Assembly: GCA_024434165.1 (NCBI GenBank)
Contig: QMIW01000001.1
Location: 62,001-126,000 of the forward strand
Direction: 5' to 3'
Source: Chloroflexota bacterium
GTDB lineage: Bacteria; Chloroflexota; Anaerolineae; Anaerolineales; Villigracilaceae
Length of the DNA: 64,000 nt
The notes under the pieces are model-generated. The model saw only the letters and a list, made by a program, of their open reading frames with translations, had not been told where the DNA came from and made no database searches. This document shows, piece by piece, positions 25,061 to 33,308 of this stretch. Every line of letters starts with the position of its first letter. Within the stretch, counting starts at the first letter, position 1. Made by a program: the position numbers and the translations under genes.

Positions 25061-26245
25061 GTGAATCTCTTTACTGCGGCAGAACGACTGGCAGCGATTG
25101 ACCGCTCCGAAATCACGCTGGACGCGGCGCGTTGTTTGCATTCCCGCGATAAATTCTCCACTTGCGAAGCCTGCCTGAACGTCTGCCCTGCAGATGCGAT
25201 TCAAGCGGATAAACCGCCGCTCCTCGACTCCACCGCCTGCATCTCCTGCCTGACCTGTTTACCGCTCTGTCCATCAGGCGCTTTCTCCGCTGATGATTCC
25301 GTCGCCGATCTGCTGAACTGCGCGGCGCGCGTCGAAAGCCGCGCCGTGGAATTGGTCTGTCAGGCGCACCCCCGCGCTGAAATGGGTCTCTCCGCCGAAG
25401 CGACGGGAATCCGACTGCGCGGCTGTCTGGCGGGACTGGGCGGCGGAACGTACCTCGCGCTGGCGGCGCTGGGCGTGGAGCAAATCACGCTGCGGCTGGA
25501 CGCCTGCGGCGAATGTCCCTGGGTTTCCCTGCGCGGACAGGTGGAGAGGCAATTCAATGAAGCGAAGCAATTGTTGTCTGCTTGGGGCAGGGCGGAGACT
25601 CTACGCCTGACCAACGCGCTGACCGAACCCGTCGAACGCCCATTGTGGGACGCGAAAAATCCACCTCTCTCGCGGCGTGATATGTTCTTACTGGTTTCCC
25701 GTCAGGGACAGATTGCCCTGGCGCGCGCTATCGAGAACCAGCCCGCTAAAGCGGGCAAAAGCATTGGGCGGAATCGGACGCGCATGATCCATGCCGCCGC
25801 GCAATTTGGAGACTTACAGGACAGCGGCGTATCGCTGGCGGGCATGGACTTTGCTATGCTGACGGTCAACGACTCCTGCTCGGCATGTGGCTCGTGTGCC
25901 CGCATCTGTCCCACCGCCGCGCTGACTATTGAGTTGGATGAAGAAGCCCATCGTTACGCCCTGCGCTTTTCGCCCAAAGAGTGCATCAACTGTGAAGCCT
26001 GCCTGCACGTCTGCATGGAAAAAGCCGTCGGCGTGGATTCGGCTCCTACGGCGGAACAGGTTTGGGGTCCGAAAGAGGCGGTTCTTCTTCAAAGTGGGGA
26101 ACTCTCGCGCTGTGAGCATTGCAGTGCGCTGTTCGCCGCCCGCGAGGAAAACCACCTTTGTCCCACCTGCGAATATCGCAGAAAAAATCCGTTTGGCTCG
26201 CGCCTGCCAGCAGGCATGGTCCTGCCTGGAGGAATGAAACGATGA
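25061..26245 (+). CDS. Polyferredoxin-like protein with four 4Fe-4S motifs and a zinc-ribbon tail
   Basis: 394 residues, GTG start. Two N-terminal cluster motifs (CEACLNVCP, CISCLTCLPLCP), a middle domain of about 170 residues with further cysteines (LVCQAHP, CGECPW), then two more cluster motifs (CSACGSCARICP, CINCEACLHVC). The C-terminus has CEHC...CPTC, like a zinc ribbon. Proteins of this layout occur beside TorD and Mo-bisPGD enzymes and probably carry electrons for enzyme maturation or turnover; the exact role is not established by the sequence. Overlaps the radical SAM gene by four bases. Confidence 0.85.
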   Translation: MNLFTAAERLAAIDRSEITLDAARCLHSRDKFSTCEACLNVCPADAIQADKPPLLDSTACISCLTCLPLCPSGAFSADDSVADLLNCAARVESRAVELVCQAHPRAEMGLSAEATGIRLRGCLAGLGGGTYLALAALGVEQITLRLDACGECPWVSLRGQVERQFNEAKQLLSAWGRAETLRLTNALTEPVERPLWDAKNPPLSRRDMFLLVSRQGQIALARAIENQPAKAGKSIGRNRTRMIHAAAQFGDLQDSGVSLAGMDFAMLTVNDSCSACGSCARICPTAALTIELDEEAHRYALRFSPKECINCEACLHVCMEKAVGVDSAPTAEQVWGPKEAVLLQSGELSRCEHCSALFAAREENHLCPTCEYRRKNPFGSRLPAGMVLPGGMKR

Positions 26246-27564
26246 TTACCGAAATTGACCGCGCCGCGTTGGGGGATATCCGCAACCCCGCCTTCCGCGC
26301 TTACGCTTCGCGCTACGTTGACATTAGCGAAGACTTTATTGAACAGATTGGCAAGTTTGGCGTGCCGCTCAAAGCGGAGGACGGGCAGGAGATGAAAACC
26401 CGTTTGGAGCGATTGCGCGAAAAAGGCGCGCATGTCCGCAACGATGAGCGCAGCGTGTATATCAATAACATCTCGCCCGCCTGCCTTGCCTGCCAGACGG
26501 GCGTGGGCAGCGCCACGCTGTTCGTTTCCTTGAAATGTCATCGGCAGTGTTTCTTTTGCTTCAACCCGAATCAAGAAAATTACGAGGGCTTCTCGGCGCA
26601 GACCCGCGACCTGAGCGCCGACCTGCAAGAGTTCAAGCGCCGCGACGCGTGTATGAAGCATTTGGCGCTGACGGGCGGCGAGCCGCTTTTATACAAGGAA
26701 GAAACGCTGGAATTTTTCCGTGAAGCGCAGCGGCTGTTCCCTGGCGTTTACACGCGCCTCTACACCAGCGGCGACCACGCCGATACCGCCACGCTGACGG
26801 CGTTGAAAGAGGCGGGCTTGCAGGAGATTCGCTTCAGCATCCGCGTGGAGGACAGCCCGCAGGCGATCCGTCACACGCTGGGAAGAATCGAAGAAGCGAA
26901 AGAGTACATCCCGTTTGTGATGGTCGAAATGCCCGTCCTGCCTGGCAAACTGGACGAGATGAAAGACCTCCTGCGCGAGTTGGAGCGCATCGGCATTTTC
27001 AGCATCAACCTGCTGGAGTTTTGCTTCCCACTCTTCAACGCCGAGGAATACAACCAGCGCGGTTACGCGGTCAAGACGCCGCCCTATCGCGTTACGTACA
27101 ACTACTGGTACGCGGGCGGACTGCCTGTGGCGCAAAGCGAACTGGACTCGCTGGAACTGCTCGAATTTGCATTGGACAACGGTTTCAAGATGGGCGTCCA
27201 TTACTGCTCACTGGAGAACAAGCACACCGGGCAGGTCTATCAGCAGAATCACAGCGGGTTTGCGCCAGAGATGGCGTTGGCGTCGAAAAAGGATTTTTTC
27301 TTTAAGACCGCCAAAGTCTTCGGCGAGGATGTTCCCCGCGTGAAAAAAGTTTTGGAAAAGAGGAAAAAAGCCATATACAACTACCAGAAACAATTCGATT
27401 GCCTGGAGTTTCACGTCCGCGACATCCGCGCCCTGCAGGGCTTGGACGTGGAAATCGGCATCGCTACCAGCATCCTGGAACAGCGCGGTGGCAAAACGCT
27501 GACGCGCGAACTCAAAATGGAATTCACCACCCCCAGACTTTTCGATCTGGAGATGGATATCTAA
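26242..27564 (+). CDS. Radical SAM protein of the molybdoenzyme island
   Basis: 440 residues from the ATG overlapping the previous stop; the longer open frame upstream is not used. The radical SAM cluster motif is SLKCHRQCFFCF (CxxxCxxC), followed by LTGGEPLLY. Extra cysteines precede the motif (CLACQTGVG). The TIM-barrel core runs to about residue 260, and the rest has no domain I recognise. Co-translation with a polyferredoxin suggests that the latter supplies electrons for SAM cleavage. What it modifies is unknown; a tailored cofactor or peptide modification of the island's enzymes is possible. Confidence 0.85.
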   Translation: MITEIDRAALGDIRNPAFRAYASRYVDISEDFIEQIGKFGVPLKAEDGQEMKTRLERLREKGAHVRNDERSVYINNISPACLACQTGVGSATLFVSLKCHRQCFFCFNPNQENYEGFSAQTRDLSADLQEFKRRDACMKHLALTGGEPLLYKEETLEFFREAQRLFPGVYTRLYTSGDHADTATLTALKEAGLQEIRFSIRVEDSPQAIRHTLGRIEEAKEYIPFVMVEMPVLPGKLDEMKDLLRELERIGIFSINLLEFCFPLFNAEEYNQRGYAVKTPPYRVTYNYWYAGGLPVAQSELDSLELLEFALDNGFKMGVHYCSLENKHTGQVYQQNHSGFAPEMALASKKDFFFKTAKVFGEDVPRVKKVLEKRKKAIYNYQKQFDCLEFHVRDIRALQGLDVEIGIATSILEQRGGKTLTRELKMEFTTPRLFDLEMDI

Positions 27565-27594
27565 CTCAGTTATTTGCGATAAGGAGAAAACACC

Positions 27595-27777
27595 ATGTTT
27601 CATTTGGGAACCACTGAACTGATCATCATCCTGGTCATTGTCCTGCTGCTCTTCGGCGTTGGGCGCATCGGTAAAATTGCCGGCGAACTGGGCGGCGGTA
27701 TTCGCGCCTTCCGCGACGGCTTGAACAAGGATGAAGAAAACAAGGCTACAAAACAGGAACAGGAGGTCAAATCATAA
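27595..27777 (+). CDS. tatA: Sec-independent translocase subunit TatA
   Basis: 60 residues. N-terminal helix (TELIIILVIVLLLFG), the FG motif, then the amphipathic helix GRIGKIAGELGGGIRAFRDG and a short charged tail. TatA forms the protein-conducting part of the twin-arginine system in the cytoplasmic membrane. GGAG precedes the ATG. It lies directly before tatC in the molybdoenzyme operon. Confidence 0.93.
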   Translation: MFHLGTTELIIILVIVLLLFGVGRIGKIAGELGGGIRAFRDGLNKDEENKATKQEQEVKS

Positions 27778-27783
27778 ACCGCC

Positions 27784-28575
27784 GTGACCGCTAAACCTGA
27801 CCTAATTTCCAAGCCCCGCCGTGGCTGGGCGGGGTACTTCCGCGCTTTCGGGCGCGCCCATCGCAAAGCTAGCGCGCAGATGGAAACTTCCATGCCGCTC
27901 TTGCGTCACCTGGATGAACTGCGCAAGCGCGTCTTCAAGGCGTTTGCGGCGGTCATCGTTGGCGTAGGAGTTAGTTTCGCCTTCACCGAGCAGGCGATCA
28001 ACTACCTTGCTTCTCCCATCGGCGGGAGCGAGGCGCTGGTCTCCATCGAAGTCACCGAAAACATCGCGGTCTATATGCGCGTCGCCCTGCTCGGCGGGGT
28101 GATTCTGGGGATGCCAGTCATCCTCTATCAAGCCATGCGCTTCATCCTGCCCGGCTTGCAGGGGCGCGAGAAACTCTGGCTCATTCTGGGCATTCCCTTT
28201 GCCAGCCTGCTCTTCGCCGGGGGGATGGCATTCACCTGGTTCGTGATGATTCCCACCGCCGTACCGTTCCTGACCAGTTTCATCGGCATCACCACGCAGG
28301 TGCGCCCCGCCAGTTACTTCGACTTCATTACCAACCTGATGTTTTGGATTGGCTTGAGTTTTGAAATGCCCATCGTCTTCACGCTGTTGGCGCGGCTGAA
28401 ATTTGTCACCGCCAAACAACTGGCAAGCGGCTGGCGCTACGCGGTGGTTGCCATCACCATCGTGGCGGCGGCGATCACCCCCACCGTGGATCCGGTCAAC
28501 ATGGGGCTGGTGACGCTTCCGCTGATGGGCTTGTATATCGTCAGCATTGTTCTGGCGTGGATCGCCGGGAGGTAA
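27784..28575 (+). CDS. tatC: Sec-independent translocase subunit TatC
   Basis: 263 residues. Conserved N-terminal motif PLLRHLDELRKRVFKAF and six membrane helices; RPASYFDFITNLMFWIGLSFEMP is the family's signature region. TatC binds the twin-arginine signal. The GTG at 27784 has AGGAGG about 15 bases upstream; an internal ATG at 27880 would remove an unusual basic 32-residue extension before the conserved region. Likely dedicated to the Tat-exported reductase encoded 0.5 kb downstream. Confidence 0.94.
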   Translation: MTAKPDLISKPRRGWAGYFRAFGRAHRKASAQMETSMPLLRHLDELRKRVFKAFAAVIVGVGVSFAFTEQAINYLASPIGGSEALVSIEVTENIAVYMRVALLGGVILGMPVILYQAMRFILPGLQGREKLWLILGIPFASLLFAGGMAFTWFVMIPTAVPFLTSFIGITTQVRPASYFDFITNLMFWIGLSFEMPIVFTLLARLKFVTAKQLASGWRYAVVAITIVAAAITPTVDPVNMGLVTLPLMGLYIVSIVLAWIAGR

Positions 28576-28577
28576 AC

Positions 28578-28811
28578 ATGGACATCTTTGGAATTGGCGG
28601 CGCGGAACTGCTGGTCATCCTGCTTGTTGCGGGCATCATCCTGGGACCTGAGCGGCTTGCCCGCGTGGGGCGCGAAGCGGGAAAATTCATCCGCAACGCC
28701 AAAGCCTACTTCAGTTCACTGAGCGGCGAATTGAAAACTGAACTCGACATGCTGGACGAATTGCGTGACGTCAAACGTGAGGTGGATAAAACATTGGAAA
28801 AATCCACCTGA
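28578..28811 (+). CDS. TatA/TatB-family translocase subunit
   Basis: 77 residues from the ATG at 28578, which has GGGAGG eight bases upstream; the frame extends six codons into tatC without support. The N-terminal DIFGIGGAELLVILLVAGIILGPERL helix has the Gly-Pro hinge (GPERL) that favours TatB over TatA, followed by a charged helix. With tatA and tatC it completes a three-component Tat set ending at a strong terminator. Confidence 0.88.
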   Translation: MDIFGIGGAELLVILLVAGIILGPERLARVGREAGKFIRNAKAYFSSLSGELKTELDMLDELRDVKREVDKTLEKST

Positions 28812-28854
28812 AACCCCCGCCTCGTTCCTGACCTTGAAGCGGGTCCCCCGACCA

Positions 28855-28880
28855 AAACTCCGTCCCTGTTGACGGAGTTT
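28855..28880 (+). terminator. Rho-independent terminator after the Tat genes
   Basis: A 10-bp stem (AAACTCCGTC with its complement) with a 6-base loop and a run of eight T. It ends the operon that runs from the first Mo oxidoreductase to the Tat genes. The next 230 bases hold no gene. Confidence 0.88.
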
Positions 28881-29114
28881 TTTTTCGTCCCCAAAAATCA
28901 CCCGACTGGGTGAGGGCGGAATTCCACCGTAGAGTGATGACCGCTGGAGAGCAAATAGTTACACTGATGGTATAGAAAACCACAAGGGCTTCCCTTGTCC
29001 ACTTCGATTTTTGGAGAATGCATTTGAGCAAAAAAACGAAACCGATCAACTGTTTTGTCCCGCTCCTGGTGGAGCAAATTGTCCATTCCGCAGAAACAAT
29101 TCTGGAGGAAGAAA

Positions 29115-31712
29115 ATGAATGAAGAAAGCATGATTCAAAAAGCCCTGACCGACACGGTCCTCACCCGGCGCAGTTTCCTAAAATGGAGCGCGGCGCTGGG
29201 CGGAACCGCCGCGTTGGCAGGCGGCATGAACCTCGGCTTGAAAACAGTCGAGGCGGCTGTGCAAAACGCCGCAGAGACAGACGGAAAATGGGTGACGGTA
29301 GCCTGCTGGCATAACTGCGGCGGACGCTGTCTGCTCAAAGCCCATGTGGTTGATGGTGTGGTGACCCGGGTTAAGTCTGACGACACTCACCCCGACAGCC
29401 CCAATTTCCCGGTTCAGCGCGCGTGCGTACGCGGACGTTCCCAGCGTATGCAGGTCTTTGGCGCAGACCGATTGAAATACCCCATGAAGCGAAAGAACTG
29501 GGCGCCTGGTGGCGGCAAGAAGGAACTGCGCGGCAAGGATGAATGGGTGCGCATTTCGTGGGATGAAGCGCTGGATATATTTGCGACCGAAACCAAACGA
29601 ATCTTAGATGAACACGGGAACAAATCCATCTATGCCACCTCGTATGGAGACGCGTTTGGCGCTCTGTATTACGACCCCATGTCGCGCATCTTCAGCGTTT
29701 TGGGCGGTAATGTCGGCGCCTGGGGAACGGTCTCTTGGGGAGCATGGCCTGCGCCAAGCATCCACATGATGGGTGGATTCCCCAATACCAACGATCGCCT
29801 AGACCTTCAAAATTCTAAGCTAATTGTGCTTTGGGGAGCCAATCCTGCCTGGAGCCGTCAGGGAAACACGACTTCGTTCTACATGGAAGCGAAGCGGGCT
29901 GGAGCAAGGATTATCTGTGTGGATCCGATGTACTCTGCCACGGCAAAGACACTGGCGGACGAATGGATTCCCTGCCGCCCTGGCACGGATACCGCTCTGC
30001 TGTTGGCTATTGCTTACCACATGATCGAAAACAACCTGCAGGATCAGGCTTTCCTTGACACCTACGCGGTTGGTTTTGATCGCGATCACATGCCGGAGGG
30101 CGCAGACCCCAAGGAGAATTTTAAGGACTATGTGCTCGGTAAGTATGATGGCACACCCAAGTCTCCTGAATGGGCTTCGGAAATTTGCGGTACCCATCCC
30201 AGCGTGATTCGCTCGCTGGCTCAGCAAATAGCAACCACCAAACCTGCGGCATTTATCAGCTCCTATGCGCCTGCGCGAACGAACCGCGGCGAGCAATATG
30301 CCCAGGCATTTTTCACAGTTGGTTGGATGACCGGCAATGTCGGCATTCCGGGCGGCGTGGTAACCTGGGATCCACTGCCAGGCGGACCGCCACTGGTCAA
30401 ACTTGGACCTCGTGGAACAAGTTATAAAGACAATCCCGTATTTCCATCAAAATACCTGTTCCCGTTCCCTGATCCGGCGGATGAGACTTGGACGGGGCTC
30501 AACTGGTCCGAACAATGGGACGCCATCCTGAACGGAGAATACACTGCAGGCGTGCGCGGGAAACAGCCCATTGACATCCGCATGATCTACCACGGTCACA
30601 GCGCCATGCTCAATCAATCGCCAAGTTTAAACAAAGGCATTGAAGCACATCGCAAAGTAGAGTTTGTCGTGTCAGCGTCGCAGTTTCTTACCACCAACTC
30701 CAAGTACGCTGATCTGGTCTTCCCAGTAACGACCTACTGGGAGCGCGTTGGAGACTTAATATCCGCCAATCGCGAGTCCATCTTCTGGTGGCAGCAAGCC
30801 AGCCAGCCGTTGTTCGAGGCGAAGAGTGACCTTGACATTGCGCTTGCTCTGGCTGAGAAAATGGGAATTGATATTGAAATGATTCCCTTTGAACAGGTTA
30901 TATTTAACCAGGTCGCTGGGGCTGAAGTCATCAAACCTGACGGCTCAGGTTTTGAAAAGCTAGTCACCATTACCACCGATGACATTAAGGAATGGGGTGT
31001 GGAAGGCGAACCCCAAAAAGGGCGCATCGCGCTCAAAGAGTTCCAGGAGCAGGGTGTTTACCAGGTCGAACGCAAACCCGGTGACAGATTCACCCACATT
31101 CAACTAAAGGCTTTCCGGGATGACCCAGTCGCTAACCCGGTTGGCACTCCCAGCGGAAAGTTGCAAATTCACAGCGCCAACCTCGCCGGTCATATCGCCG
31201 CGTTTGGGTGGGATGAGATCGCGCCAATTGCAAAGTATGAGCCGCCCGTGGAAGGATACGAAGGAACGCTAGACGGCAAATATCCGTTACAGTTGTGGAC
31301 ACCGCATTATTTGCGTCGCAGCCACTCGGTCTTCGACAATGTTACCTGGCTGCGTGAAGCTTTCCCGCAGGAAGTCTGGATGAACCCCATGGACGCCAAA
31401 GCGCGCGGCATCGAACAGGGCGACACCATTAAAATCACGACAAAGCACGGCACCGCATTACGCCACGTCAAGGTGGATGCCGGTATCATGCCCGGCACGA
31501 TCGCAACCGGCGAAGGCGCCTGGGCCGACCGTGACGATAATACAGGAATTGACATGGCTGGTGCAACCAATAGTCTGTGCGGTCCTGTTCCAACAGGGCA
31601 GGGTGTTCAAGGGTGGAATACTACCAATGCCCAAGTCGAAATATGGACTGGGAAATCAATTGGAGCGGATTATAAACAGCCTCAACGCATCATCTTTGGA
31701 GAGGAGGCATAA
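29115..31712 (+). CDS. Tat-exported Mo-bisPGD oxidoreductase, DmsA-type catalytic subunit
   Basis: 865 residues from the ATG at 29115, which has GGAGG upstream; the frame is open 20 codons further but unsupported. A twin-arginine signal (TRRSFLKW, Arg18-Arg19) and a hydrophobic stretch predict Tat export. The 4Fe-4S cysteines are CWHNCGGRC plus a Cys in RACVRG. The serine in WGTVSWGAWP is at the position of the Mo ligand of DMSO reductases. A C-terminal dinucleotide-binding domain is present (RGIEQGDTIKITTKHG). Followed after 2 bases by the FeS subunit and then the anchor. DMSO, N-oxide, selenate, tetrathionate or another acceptor cannot be told apart by eye. Confidence 0.92.
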   Translation: MNEESMIQKALTDTVLTRRSFLKWSAALGGTAALAGGMNLGLKTVEAAVQNAAETDGKWVTVACWHNCGGRCLLKAHVVDGVVTRVKSDDTHPDSPNFPVQRACVRGRSQRMQVFGADRLKYPMKRKNWAPGGGKKELRGKDEWVRISWDEALDIFATETKRILDEHGNKSIYATSYGDAFGALYYDPMSRIFSVLGGNVGAWGTVSWGAWPAPSIHMMGGFPNTNDRLDLQNSKLIVLWGANPAWSRQGNTTSFYMEAKRAGARIICVDPMYSATAKTLADEWIPCRPGTDTALLLAIAYHMIENNLQDQAFLDTYAVGFDRDHMPEGADPKENFKDYVLGKYDGTPKSPEWASEICGTHPSVIRSLAQQIATTKPAAFISSYAPARTNRGEQYAQAFFTVGWMTGNVGIPGGVVTWDPLPGGPPLVKLGPRGTSYKDNPVFPSKYLFPFPDPADETWTGLNWSEQWDAILNGEYTAGVRGKQPIDIRMIYHGHSAMLNQSPSLNKGIEAHRKVEFVVSASQFLTTNSKYADLVFPVTTYWERVGDLISANRESIFWWQQASQPLFEAKSDLDIALALAEKMGIDIEMIPFEQVIFNQVAGAEVIKPDGSGFEKLVTITTDDIKEWGVEGEPQKGRIALKEFQEQGVYQVERKPGDRFTHIQLKAFRDDPVANPVGTPSGKLQIHSANLAGHIAAFGWDEIAPIAKYEPPVEGYEGTLDGKYPLQLWTPHYLRRSHSVFDNVTWLREAFPQEVWMNPMDAKARGIEQGDTIKITTKHGTALRHVKVDAGIMPGTIATGEGAWADRDDNTGIDMAGATNSLCGPVPTGQGVQGWNTTNAQVEIWTGKSIGADYKQPQRIIFGEEA

Positions 31713-31714
31713 CC

Positions 31715-32338
31715 ATGGCTAAGCAAAAAGCTTTTTACTTTGATGCAAGCGCCTGCATTGGCTGTAAAGCCTGTCAAATCGCCTGCAAAGATAAGCATGA
31801 TCTTCCACTTGGCGTACGCTGGCGCAGGGTATTTGAGTATGGTGGAGGAAGTTGGGTAGAGCAAAATGGAGTCAAGGTTCCAAGTTCTCTTTTCTCCAGT
31901 TACCTCTCCACCGCCTGTCAGCACTGCGAGAGTCCGGTCTGTCGCGATGTCTGCCCAGTGCAAGCCATCACCAAACGGGACGATGGCATCGTCATCCTGG
32001 ACAGCGAAAAGTGCATTGGCTGCCGCTACTGTGAATGGGCGTGCCCCTATGGCGCGCCGCAGTTCAATGAAGAAACCAAAGCCATGACCAAGTGCCACTT
32101 CTGCTACGACCTGCAGGCACAGGGACTGAACCCCGCCTGCGTGGACGCCTGCGTCATGCGCTGTCTGGATTATGGCGAGCTGGATGAACTACGCGCCAAA
32201 TACGGCGATCTCAACGAAATTGAACCTCTGCCGACCAATGAGATCACCCACCCGTCGCTTGTGATTACCCCGCACAAGCACTCGCAAAAAAGCGGCGCGG
32301 GCACCGGCAGAATCCTCAACCTAGAAGAGGAGGTGTGA
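31715..32338 (+). CDS. DmsB-type four-cluster FeS subunit
   Basis: 207 residues. Cysteine groups CIGCKACQIAC, CQHCESPVCRDVCP, CIGCRYCEWACP and CHFC with CVDAC give four 4Fe-4S clusters. It wires the anchor's quinol site to the catalytic subunit. No signal of its own, so it should be co-exported with the catalytic subunit as in E. coli DmsAB. GAGGAGG precedes the ATG. Ends one base before the anchor gene. Confidence 0.94.
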   Translation: MAKQKAFYFDASACIGCKACQIACKDKHDLPLGVRWRRVFEYGGGSWVEQNGVKVPSSLFSSYLSTACQHCESPVCRDVCPVQAITKRDDGIVILDSEKCIGCRYCEWACPYGAPQFNEETKAMTKCHFCYDLQAQGLNPACVDACVMRCLDYGELDELRAKYGDLNEIEPLPTNEITHPSLVITPHKHSQKSGAGTGRILNLEEEV

Positions 32339-32339
32339 T

Positions 32340-33260
32340 ATGAACGTACATGATTGGGCGCTAATAACATTCACCATCCTGGTGCAAATGTCCGTTGGCA
32401 GTATGTGGGTACTGGGCACGGTTCACTTCTTCTCCGCCCGTAAGTACGGCATGGAAGAGGCAGACCGCATGAGCGACCGCGCCTTGCTTGCCATTGTGCC
32501 GGTCATCGCTCTGGGCTTTCTGGCGTCTCTGCTTCACCTAGGCGATCCGTTCAACGCGCCGCGCGCCGTGACGAACATCACCAACTCCTGGTTGAGCCGC
32601 GAGATTTTCTTCGGCGTGGTCTTTGCCGGGCTGGCAGTGGTCTTCGCCTTCATGCAATGGCGCAAGCTCGGTTCATTCGGACTGCGCAACGTCGTCGCCT
32701 GGCTGTCTGCCCTGGCAGGGCTGGTCCTGGTTCTCAGCATGTCCATGGTCTACATGTTGCCTTCGCAACCAGCATGGAATTCATGGAATACGCCAATATC
32801 CTTCTTCACTACCACTTTCCTGTTGGGCGTGATGGCAATGGGTGCCGCCTTGGTTGCCAATTTCGTCTATGAAAAACGCAAAAATACTGGAAAGACCTCA
32901 AACCAGTTGGAAATATTGCGCGCAACCTTGCGGTGGATTTCCATCGCTGCCATCGTCCTGCTTGGCATTCACCTGATCGCCCTGCCGCTTTACATGGTCA
33001 CGCTTGCCGCCGGAAGCAAAGCCGGGCTGGCAACCGTTCAGCTGCTGGCTGGCTCCTTTGGCTGGTATCTGGGGTTGCGCGTGGCGTTTTTGGTGATCGG
33101 GGCTGGCGTCTTTGCCATGTTCCTCTATCGCTATGCCTTGAGCGCGGGCGAAGAGAAAATATTAAGTACCCTCGCCTACGCCGCCTTTGTGATGGTCCTT
33201 GCAGCGGAAGTTCTGGGACGCTTCATGTTCTACGCAGCACACGTTCGCATTGGCATCTAG
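32340..33260 (+). CDS. DmsC-type membrane anchor subunit
   Basis: 306 residues with about eight hydrophobic helices, beginning VHDWALITFTILVQMSVGSMWV, and the DmsC-like stretch LLHLGDPFNAPRAVTNITNSWLSREI. DmsC subunits hold the AB dimer on the membrane and oxidise menaquinol. AGGAGG overlaps the end of the FeS gene just before the start. This completes a quinol-linked terminal reductase. Confidence 0.92.
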   Translation: MNVHDWALITFTILVQMSVGSMWVLGTVHFFSARKYGMEEADRMSDRALLAIVPVIALGFLASLLHLGDPFNAPRAVTNITNSWLSREIFFGVVFAGLAVVFAFMQWRKLGSFGLRNVVAWLSALAGLVLVLSMSMVYMLPSQPAWNSWNTPISFFTTTFLLGVMAMGAALVANFVYEKRKNTGKTSNQLEILRATLRWISIAAIVLLGIHLIALPLYMVTLAAGSKAGLATVQLLAGSFGWYLGLRVAFLVIGAGVFAMFLYRYALSAGEEKILSTLAYAAFVMVLAAEVLGRFMFYAAHVRIGI

Positions 33261-33270
33261 CTAAATTCAT

Positions 33271-33297
33271 GGGTGGGGAGGCTGCGCCTCCCCACCC
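33271..33297 (+). promoter_or_regulatory. Strong hairpin between the anchor gene and the WD40/haem gene
   Basis: A perfect 12-bp GC-rich stem (GGGTGGGGAGGC with its complement) around a 3-base loop, starting 10 bases after the anchor stop. There is no T-run, so it may act as an RNA stabiliser or processing site, or as a weak attenuator, rather than a full terminator. Confidence 0.6.
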
Positions 33298-33308
33298 TCA
33301 AATCCCCC

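Noticed and set aside
33273-33308. GTG start giving a 12-residue longer WD40/haem protein
   Set aside because: The GTG lies inside a 12-bp hairpin, and the longer N-terminus precedes a normal signal peptide starting at 33309.
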